Positions 1 to 5,310 of a stretch of 5,310 nt of DNA are shown here, piece by piece. The notes beneath the pieces are model-generated. The model made no database searches and had not been told where the DNA came from. It saw only the letters and a program-made list of their open reading frames with translations. The DNA is from Candidatus Aminicenantota bacterium (lineage in GTDB: Bacteria > Acidobacteriota > Aminicenantia > UBA2199). Numbering within the stretch: position 1 is the stretch's first letter; the number at the start of each line of letters is the position of its first letter. The translations under genes and the position numbers were made by a program. The DNA lies in contig JAHELQ010000399.1 in NCBI GenBank assembly GCA_024644125.1, forward strand, positions 1 through 5,310, written 5' to 3'.

Positions 1-3000
1 CGTAAGTTATTGCTTCTGGACATGCATCATATCGTTTCAGACGGTTTTTCCATCTCCGTCTTCATCGAAGAGACGTTAGCGTTGGTGGCTGGCGAGACTC
101 TGCCGCCGGTGAAGCGGCAATACAAAGATTATTGCTGGTGGTTGCAAACAGACGAGCAACGGCTCATCATGGACAGGCAGAAAGAATTCTGGCTCGCGAT
201 ATTTTCCCGTTTGCCGGAACCGCTGGATGTGCCGCTCGATTTCCCCCGCCCCGCGGTTCAGGATCCCGCTGGGGACAGGTACGAATTTTCCATCGGCGCA
301 ACGGCCGTCGCCTCATTGAAAGAATTGGTGCAACCGCATAACGCTACTCTCTTTATGGGCTTGTTGGCGGTGTTTTATGTGTTCCTGTCGCGAATTTGCG
401 ATGCGGACGACGTAGTGGTGGGAACTCCTGTGGCGGGGCGTCGCCATCAGGATCTCGAAGGGATCATCGGCATGTTTGTCAACACCCTGGCTTTGCGGAC
501 CCATGTTGATCCGGACGCCACGTTTCTCCAATTGTTGGCCGCAGTCAAAAGGCATTGTTTGGAGGCATTCGAACACCAGGACTTCCCGTTCGAGGAATTG
601 GTGGATTTGGTTGTTCAGGGAAGGGACACAGGCCGGCACCCGTTGTTCGATGTGATGCTGTCGTTGGAGAACACCGGAATCGGCCAGTGGATGAAAGAGG
701 CGGATTCGGCGCTGGGAAAGATCCAGCCGGTGGCAGTAGCGAGCGAAACTTCTAAATTCGACTTGAGTCTCGACGGCTACGAAGAGGATGGGGAGTTGCG
801 TCTCAGCTTCGAGTATTGCACCGTTTTGTTCAAGCGGCCCACCATCCGGCGGTTTGCGGAGATGTTTGTCCATTTGTTGGAAGAGATTCTAGCGTCGCCC
901 GGAGAGCGGCTGGCGCAGATCCAGCTCGCGAGGCCGGAAGAAAAGGATCTAATCTTAAATCAATTTAATGGCAACACGTGCCCTCTTGACGGGGAGCTGA
1001 CGATTGCGCAGTCGTTCTACCGGCAAGCGGAGAGGACGCCTGACACTGTGGCGTTAATTGGGATCACGCATTTTGGACTTCATGGCCAATGGCAACATAT
1101 GACCTACAGGGAATTGAGACATAAGGCTCTGGCCTGGTCCGGTGTTCTGCGAGCGCAGGGCGCGGGACGGGGCAGTGTGGTCGCCTTGATGTGCGGCCGT
1201 TCGGTGGAGATGATGACGGGCATCATGGCCATCCTGGCGGCTGGCGCAGCTTGCCTGCCCATCGATTCATCGCTACCGGAGAAGCGGATAGCTTTTATGC
1301 TGGAAGACAGCCGCGCCATTCTGGCGCTGACCGATAGGAGCGAGGTGCAGGAAGGGTTCCAGCAACGGATTCTGACTTTCGCCGATTGCGACTTTCAAGC
1401 AGCAAATGCGTCGCCTTTGATTGGTGAGGAGGGACGGGCGGATGATCCGGCGTATATCATATACACGTCAGGCTCCACCGGTAGGCCCAAAGGAGTGTTG
1501 GTGGAACATCGCAATCTTGTCGCCAACGCGACGGCTTTTGCGAAGGAATTCCCTCTCGGGATTCATGACCGGGTGCTTCAGCAAGCGGCGTTCACCTTCG
1601 ATGTATTCTGCGAAGAGACCTTCCCCACATTGTTCCGGGGAGCGGGGTTGGTGTTGGCTGAGGAGGATTGGCTCAAAGATTTTGGGCTTCTGGTCGAACA
1701 AATCCGGCGTCATAGCGTGAACGTCATCGACTGCACGCCACTGATGCTCAGCGAGCTCAACCGCATGGGGCCCCCAGAATGCTTGCATACCTTCATCAAT
1801 GGCGGAGATACGCTGAAAAAAAGCCATATCGATACGTTGTTGCTCCATGGGACGGTTTACAATACCTATGGACCGACCGAGACTACCATCTGCGCCACCT
1901 ATTACCGCTGCACCGGAGAGGAGGATCAAGGAATTCCCATTGGACGCCCTATTGCCAACTATGGGGTCGCGATCCTGGATCGCCACGACAACCTTCAACC
2001 GGTTGGGATACCTGGGGAAATTTGCGTGACCGGGGCGGGCGTCGCCAGAGGATATGTAAACCGGCCGGAATTGACCGCGGAAAAATTTGGGGGAGGATTG
2101 TACCGTACCGGCGATCGGGGCCGTTGGTTGGAGGATGGAACTATTGAATTTTTGGGGCGGATCGATCAGCAGGTCAAGATCCGCGGCTACAGGATCGAAG
2201 TGGCGGAGATCGAATCGGCGCTGGTTCGTCACGACGATATAGCAGAGGCGGTAGTCGTGGCGCTGGAAAATGAAGATGGCATCGCCAGTTTATGCGCTTA
2301 CCTGGTGCCCGTCGCCGGTAAGGGGAATAAGCTCGAATCCGCGGCAATGCGGGAATTTTTGGGCGGGCAATTGCCCCAATTTATGATACCTTCCTATTTT
2401 GTGGTGATGGATACGATCCCTCTTACCTGCCACGGGAAAGTTGACCGGAAGGCTCTTCCGGAGCCGCAACGGCACATCCGCACCGGAGCCCGTTTCGTAG
2501 CGCCGGCGGATGACATCCAGACGGAGTTGTACGCCGTATGGGGACAGGTACTGGATCTTGAAGAGTTCAGCGTCCATGATAATTTTTTCGACCTGGGTGG
2601 GAATTCATTGTCGCTGCTGCAACTGCATCGCGGCATCGACTGTCTATTCCCTGGGATATTGAAGGTGGTGGACCTGTTTGCCAACGCCACTATCGCGTCT
2701 CTGGCGAATACGATCCGGCAAAGGTTGTCGGGAGCTGCCGGCGTGCTGGAAATTCCGCTGGTAACGTTACCGGATGACTGGTTTCAGGCGGAAGGTGAAT
2801 GGCAAAATGATTCGCCTCTCCAAATTGAGGTGGACGGCGCTATTTTCGAGGGGCTCAGTCAATTGGCGGTAAAGTTTGAGATGCCTCTCCCCTGGATTGT
2901 TCTGGCTATTTTTATCTACCTCTTCCAGGAGGTGGGGGAAAGTGACAGGGTGGGACTCGTATCCGCCGTTGTAGCGCCGGAACGGTTTGAGGAAGCGTCG

Positions 3001-3333
3001 GTCGATCTGGCTTCGCTTCAAAGTATCGATGAGCTGTTCGAAATAGTGAACGGCATTTTGAAAGACGAGAGCGGGTTGAGTTTTGAAGCCCGCGATATAG
3101 ACCGAATCTCCCTGGCCAGAAACAGGGGACAGGCATCGGCGCTTTTTTATTGTTCAGAGCTTGTGCCTGCCGCCATCGAGCTTCCCGGAGCGTTCGATAT
3201 CGCCTTCGGAGTGGAAGCGATGGCTAACCGGCTCGTTTTTTCCTGCCGCCGTTCACACCGGCTAACAGACCGGTCGGCGGAGGAACTGGCGGAAACTTTC
3301 TTAAAATTGTTGGATGTGGTGAGTAGAGACTAA
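1..3333 (+). CDS. Nonribosomal peptide synthetase, 3' part: C (partial) - A - T - C-terminal half C domain
   Basis: Cytosolic multidomain enzyme that activates an amino acid, tethers it as a thioester and condenses it with an upstream chain. The frame is open from base 1 and the start lies outside the window, so residues are counted from base 1. Domains: C (1-~300) with HHxxxDG 9-15, YKDYCWW 41-47, IGMFVNT 156-162, HQDFPFE 192-198 and GRDxGRHPL 207-215. A (~334-825) with TYREL 368-372, TSGSTGRPKG 489-498, NTYGPTE 621-627, YRTGD 701-705, GRIDQQVKIRG 719-729 and the A10 lysine K813 in HGKVDR. T (~838-908) with DNFFDLGGNSL and phosphopantetheine Ser869. About 185 residues of half C domain follow. 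All catalytic motifs seen look intact. GrsA-style pocket residues read D534 V535 E538 D577 I599 G601 T622 I630 C631 K813; the E/D pair suggests a basic substrate, but only weakly. Roughly the first 135 residues of the C domain, and any earlier modules, are missing. There is no epimerase or thioesterase, which fits transfer to the PKS downstream. Confidence 0.96.
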   Translation, partial: RKLLLLDMHHIVSDGFSISVFIEETLALVAGETLPPVKRQYKDYCWWLQTDEQRLIMDRQKEFWLAIFSRLPEPLDVPLDFPRPAVQDPAGDRYEFSIGATAVASLKELVQPHNATLFMGLLAVFYVFLSRICDADDVVVGTPVAGRRHQDLEGIIGMFVNTLALRTHVDPDATFLQLLAAVKRHCLEAFEHQDFPFEELVDLVVQGRDTGRHPLFDVMLSLENTGIGQWMKEADSALGKIQPVAVASETSKFDLSLDGYEEDGELRLSFEYCTVLFKRPTIRRFAEMFVHLLEEILASPGERLAQIQLARPEEKDLILNQFNGNTCPLDGELTIAQSFYRQAERTPDTVALIGITHFGLHGQWQHMTYRELRHKALAWSGVLRAQGAGRGSVVALMCGRSVEMMTGIMAILAAGAACLPIDSSLPEKRIAFMLEDSRAILALTDRSEVQEGFQQRILTFADCDFQAANASPLIGEEGRADDPAYIIYTSGSTGRPKGVLVEHRNLVANATAFAKEFPLGIHDRVLQQAAFTFDVFCEETFPTLFRGAGLVLAEEDWLKDFGLLVEQIRRHSVNVIDCTPLMLSELNRMGPPECLHTFINGGDTLKKSHIDTLLLHGTVYNTYGPTETTICATYYRCTGEEDQGIPIGRPIANYGVAILDRHDNLQPVGIPGEICVTGAGVARGYVNRPELTAEKFGGGLYRTGDRGRWLEDGTIEFLGRIDQQVKIRGYRIEVAEIESALVRHDDIAEAVVVALENEDGIASLCAYLVPVAGKGNKLESAAMREFLGGQLPQFMIPSYFVVMDTIPLTCHGKVDRKALPEPQRHIRTGARFVAPADDIQTELYAVWGQVLDLEEFSVHDNFFDLGGNSLSLLQLHRGIDCLFPGILKVVDLFANATIASLANTIRQRLSGAAGVLEIPLVTLPDDWFQAEGEWQNDSPLQIEVDGAIFEGLSQLAVKFEMPLPWIVLAIFIYLFQEVGESDRVGLVSAVVAPERFEEASVDLASLQSIDELFEIVNGILKDESGLSFEARDIDRISLARNRGQASALFYCSELVPAAIELPGAFDIAFGVEAMANRLVFSCRRSHRLTDRSAEELAETFLKLLDVVSRD
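2725..3330 (+). other. C-terminal half of a condensation-like domain, after the T domain
   Basis: Residues ~909-1110 of the NRPS. After a short linker, the segment from about residue 938 lines up by eye with the second half of a C domain, including the one at the start of this protein. The order is a strand (LQIEVDG), a helix with a hydrophobic stretch (PWIVLAIFIYLFQEVG, 964-979), then a DRVGLVSAVVAPER segment. That last segment parallels DDVVVGTPVAGRR of the first C domain. Further on, FDIAFGVEA (1065-1073) parallels FDLSLDGYE, and the closing helix (ELAETFLKLLDVV) parallels the usual C-terminal helix. The N-terminal half with HHxxxDG is absent, and the VNT and QDxPFE motifs are not recognisable. 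It therefore cannot be an ordinary condensation catalyst. A structural or docking role next to the PKS is inferred; a decayed remnant is the alternative. Confidence 0.65.
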
Positions 3334-3444
3334 AAAAATAATTATACTATGCGCACATTTTTTTTTTACCAGTGTATAAGGAATATCTGTCAGTCTGTAT
3401 CGAACGCTTCCATTCATAAAATCGCTATCGCATGGAGATACCAA
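3334..3444 (+). other. AT-rich intergenic gap between NRPS and PKS genes
   Basis: This 111-nt spacer is far richer in A/T than the flanking genes. It begins with an A-run just after the NRPS stop codon (3332-3338) and holds a run of ten T at 3358-3367. A 6-bp inverted repeat, TTATAC (3342-3347) and GTATAA (3374-3379), brackets the T-run, and its left arm overlaps a TATACT hexamer (3343-3348) resembling a sigma-70 -10 box. No convincing -35 box sits 16-18 nt upstream. No GC-rich hairpin precedes the T-run, so it is not a standard intrinsic terminator. The most likely reading is an operon spacer, perhaps with a weak internal promoter. Neither gene's frame requires it to be coding. Confidence 0.55.
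3434..3437 (+). promoter_or_regulatory. Shine-Dalgarno site of the PKS gene
   Basis: GGAG lies 7 nt before the ATG at 3445, an ideal spacing, and it decides the start of the PKS gene. The in-frame ATG further upstream at 3349 has only A/T-rich sequence before it and no such site. The out-of-frame ATG at 3432 overlaps the GGAG itself and cannot use it. Confidence 0.75.
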
Positions 3445-5310
3445 ATGAAAAACAAATTATTGGACACCAGCAAATCTACAATAACGTTACTCCGCTCATC
3501 CGGGCAGGACACGTCGTCCGGGACTTCCCCGAAAGACATCGCCATCATCGGGATGGCGTTGGATGTTTGCGACGCCTGCTCGCCGGAGAAATTCTGGAAT
3601 TATATCCGGGAAGGCGCGGATCTTGTGGGGAATCTTCCTCCGGAACGAGAGGCGGATGTACGTGCTTTTTTGGAGTTGGCAACCACAACCGCCTCCGAAC
3701 CCGAATTCCAGGAGGCGGCATACCTGGACAGGATCGACCTATTCGATTATGCGCTCTTTCGCCTGTCCCCCAAGGAGGCGGCGCTCATGGATCCGCACCA
3801 GCGAATGTTCCTCGAAGCGGCCTGGACCGCCCTGGAAAACGCCGGGTATGGGGGGCGGGCGCTTGCCGGGAGCCAGACCGGAGTGTTCGTGGGATTTTCA
3901 AGCGACAACGAAGGATATAAAAAACTGGTGTCTTTGTTGGCCCCCGGGGAGGCGATGCAGGCGATGCCCGGTAATTTGCCATCGATTATCCCCAGCCGGA
4001 TATCCTATTTCCTCGACTTGAAGGGACCGGCGGTACTGGTGGATACCGCGTGTTCGTCGGCGTTGGTGGCCCTTCATCTGGCGATGCGGGCCATACGGCA
4101 GGGGGAATGTGCCATGGCCATTGCCGGCGCGGTAAAGATCAATTTTGTATCGCTAGAGACTGGCGTTCGATCGGAAATCGAATCCTCCGACGGGCGGACC
4201 CATGCGTTTGACGACGCGTCGGACGGGACTGGAAAGGGCGAGGGGGTGATGGCGTTGTTGTTGAAGCCGCTCTCGGAAGCGAAAAAAAACAGGGATCATA
4301 TCTACGCTGTTATCAAGGGGAGCGCCGTCAACCAGGATGGAAATTCCGCAGGGATCACGGCGCCGAACGCGGCGGCACAGGCCGAGGTATTGCTCAAAGC
4401 CTGGAAAGATGCCGGCATCGACCCCCTGACTATTTCGTACATCGAAGCCCACGGGACCGGTACGAAACTGGGAGATCCAATAGAGATCGAGGGATTGACC
4501 CGGGCGTTCGCCCGCTACACCGATAGGAAGCAATTCTGCGCCATCGGCTCGGTAAAGACGAATGTCGGCCACCTGGATAGCGCCGCCGGTCTGATGGGCC
4601 TGATCAGCGCGGCGCTGGCATTAAAATATGAAGAGATTCCTCCAGTGGTTCACTTTAGCACTCCCAATAAACAAATCGATTTCCAGGGATCGCCGGTGTT
4701 TGTGAACACTCAATTGCGGGAATGGAAGAAGGACGCGCATCCTCGCCGCTGCGGCGTCAGCTCCTTCGGGCTTAGCGGGACAAATTGCCATGTGGTGTTG
4801 GAGGAGGCCCCAGCGGTCGAAGCGCTATCTCCGAATCAAGATTCACTACCATTGATATTGACGATATCGGCTCGCGCGAAGGTAGGTCTCGAACTCTGGT
4901 TGCAGAGCTACCGCTCGTATTTTAGGAAATCAACGGGCGACCGCCTTGACGATGCCTGCTTCACCGCAAACACCGGCAAAGGACATTACCATTACCGGTT
5001 GCTCTTGATATTTGAAGATCGCGATGCATTATTATCCCAAATTGACACTATGTTGAAGGAAGGAATCAATCATCGTCCAAACGACGGAATCTTCTTCGGC
5101 TGTCATTATATTGTTCCCCCCGGCAAAACCCAAAAGAAACCCGGAGATGTTACCGAAATGGAATTGGAATCGCTGAACGAAGAGGCCGGCCGTTTGCTGG
5201 CTGGATACCTGGACCGACGGGAAAACGATGTGCTGAATCGTCTGGCGGAAGCCTATGTCGATGGGGGCGATGTCCCATGGACGTGTTTTTATAGCAAGGG
5301 AAGCTTCAAT
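3445..5310 (+). CDS. Polyketide synthase, 5' part: KS followed by AT-less linker (trans-AT type)
   Basis: Cytosolic modular PKS subunit whose ketosynthase extends the chain by decarboxylative condensation with a malonyl-type unit. It has 622 codons with no stop, so its 3' end is outside the window. A plain polar N-terminus of about 30 residues shows no obvious coiled-coil docking helix. The KS (~31-456) opens with DIAIIGMA (31-38). The active-site cysteine is C203 in DTACSS, with H336 in EAHGTGT and H376 in KTNVGH (K371 also conserved), so the triad is intact. The KS ends around GVSSFGLSGTNCHVVLEEAP. Residues ~470-622 form a linker/flanking region with no acyltransferase GxSxG or GQGxQ motif, ending in AEAYVDGGDVPWTCFY, a segment that normally comes after an AT. 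This supports trans-AT architecture, with the AT supplied by another protein. Phrases such as IESSDGRT and KQFCAIGSVKTN recall KSs of trans-AT systems. It lies directly downstream of the NRPS, so its KS probably accepts an aminoacyl or peptidyl chain. Confidence 0.95.
   Translation, partial: MKNKLLDTSKSTITLLRSSGQDTSSGTSPKDIAIIGMALDVCDACSPEKFWNYIREGADLVGNLPPEREADVRAFLELATTTASEPEFQEAAYLDRIDLFDYALFRLSPKEAALMDPHQRMFLEAAWTALENAGYGGRALAGSQTGVFVGFSSDNEGYKKLVSLLAPGEAMQAMPGNLPSIIPSRISYFLDLKGPAVLVDTACSSALVALHLAMRAIRQGECAMAIAGAVKINFVSLETGVRSEIESSDGRTHAFDDASDGTGKGEGVMALLLKPLSEAKKNRDHIYAVIKGSAVNQDGNSAGITAPNAAAQAEVLLKAWKDAGIDPLTISYIEAHGTGTKLGDPIEIEGLTRAFARYTDRKQFCAIGSVKTNVGHLDSAAGLMGLISAALALKYEEIPPVVHFSTPNKQIDFQGSPVFVNTQLREWKKDAHPRRCGVSSFGLSGTNCHVVLEEAPAVEALSPNQDSLPLILTISARAKVGLELWLQSYRSYFRKSTGDRLDDACFTANTGKGHYHYRLLLIFEDRDALLSQIDTMLKEGINHRPNDGIFFGCHYIVPPGKTQKKPGDVTEMELESLNEEAGRLLAGYLDRRENDVLNRLAEAYVDGGDVPWTCFYSKGSFN
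4852..5310 (+). other. KS-flanking / AT-docking region replacing a cis acyltransferase
   Basis: Residues ~470-622 of the PKS. The first part (LTISARAKVGLELWL, then DACFTANTGKGHYHYRLLLIF) matches the usual KS-to-AT linker pattern of an LSAR strand, a helix, a C(Y/F)TxxTGRxH-like segment and an RL strand. Then GIFFGCHYIVPPG (residues ~548-560) is followed by a polar stretch and a helical region. It ends with LAEAYVDGGDVPWTCFY, which resembles the LAxxYVxGxxVDWxxLY signature ahead of the LPTYPF motif. Only about 50 residues separate the two flanking pieces, where a cis AT would need about 280-300. The window ends before LPTYPF could be seen. Confidence 0.72.

Noticed and set aside
313..873. 186-codon open frame on the - strand
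   Set aside because: It is antisense to the C domain carrying conserved motifs C5-C7, and the protein shows no family features.
1468..2232. 254-codon open frame on the - strand
   Set aside because: It lies entirely antisense to the A domain, whose motifs are intact. Its translation shows no recognisable domain, and long antisense frames are common opposite GC-rich coding DNA.
3332..3367. Intrinsic terminator after the NRPS gene
   Set aside because: The T10 run is not preceded by a GC-rich stem-loop. The TGCGCA palindrome at 3350-3355 leaves no loop, and A-run/T-run pairing alone is weak.
3349..3447. Alternative PKS start at the in-frame ATG 3349
   Set aside because: There is no ribosome-binding site before it, and the added 32 residues come from AT-rich spacer with a Phe run; ATG 3445 has GGAG at ideal spacing.
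3540..3558. Perfect 7-bp hairpin CGCCATC/GATGGCG with a 5-nt loop
   Set aside because: It falls in the conserved AIIGMA coding segment of the KS and is explained by codons there. It is too far inside the gene to mask the start site clearly.
3432..3920. Forward open frame of 162 codons starting at ATG 3432
   Set aside because: It overlaps the PKS gene in another frame. Its ATG sits on the GGAG site that serves ATG 3445, and its protein is an Arg/Gly-rich shadow of the KS.
1..5310. tRNA, rRNA, CRISPR, insertion sequence or phage elements
   Set aside because: No cloverleaf, repeat-spacer array, transposase-like frame or terminal repeats were seen by eye. The window is almost fully filled by the two synthase genes.

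Overview
The window lies inside a hybrid nonribosomal peptide synthetase / polyketide synthase (NRPS/PKS) gene cluster. It holds two large co-directional genes on the + strand, both running off the window, separated by a 111-nt AT-rich gap. Base composition on the coding lines I sampled is in the mid-50s to low-60s % GC. The sequence looks bacterial: there is a GGAG ribosome-binding site and there are no introns. Nothing fixes the phylum. The KS wording recalls trans-AT PKSs from Bacillus/Paenibacillus, myxobacteria and uncultured symbionts, but that is recollection, not a search.

Region 1 (1-3333) is the 3' part of an NRPS gene, with 1110 residues visible. It starts at the HHxxxDG catalytic motif of a condensation (C) domain. 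A complete adenylation (A) domain with recognisable cores A1-A10 follows, then a thiolation (T/PCP) domain with the phosphopantetheine serine in GGNSL. The protein does not stop after the T domain. About 185 more residues resemble only the C-terminal half of a C domain, without HHxxxDG. There is no thioesterase or reductase, so the aminoacyl/peptidyl chain must be handed to another protein.

Region 2 (3334-3444) is the gap. It has a ten-T run, a small inverted repeat overlapping a TATACT hexamer, and a good Shine-Dalgarno sequence for the next gene. It contains no stop codon in the reading frame shared by the two genes, so one TAA separates them.

Region 3 (3445-5310, continuing) is the 5' part of a PKS gene, with 622 codons visible and no stop. 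It has a short N-terminus, a complete ketosynthase (KS) with an intact Cys-His-His triad, and then a flanking/linker region that goes directly to a post-AT-like segment with no acyltransferase. This is the layout of a trans-AT PKS, in which a separate AT protein loads malonyl units.

Inferred logic: the NRPS module activates one amino acid (the pocket residues hint at a basic or amine-bearing one), condenses it with the upstream chain, and passes the T-bound intermediate to the KS of the next protein for two-carbon extension. The half C domain sits exactly at this NRPS-to-PKS handover, and it is the most unusual item in the window.
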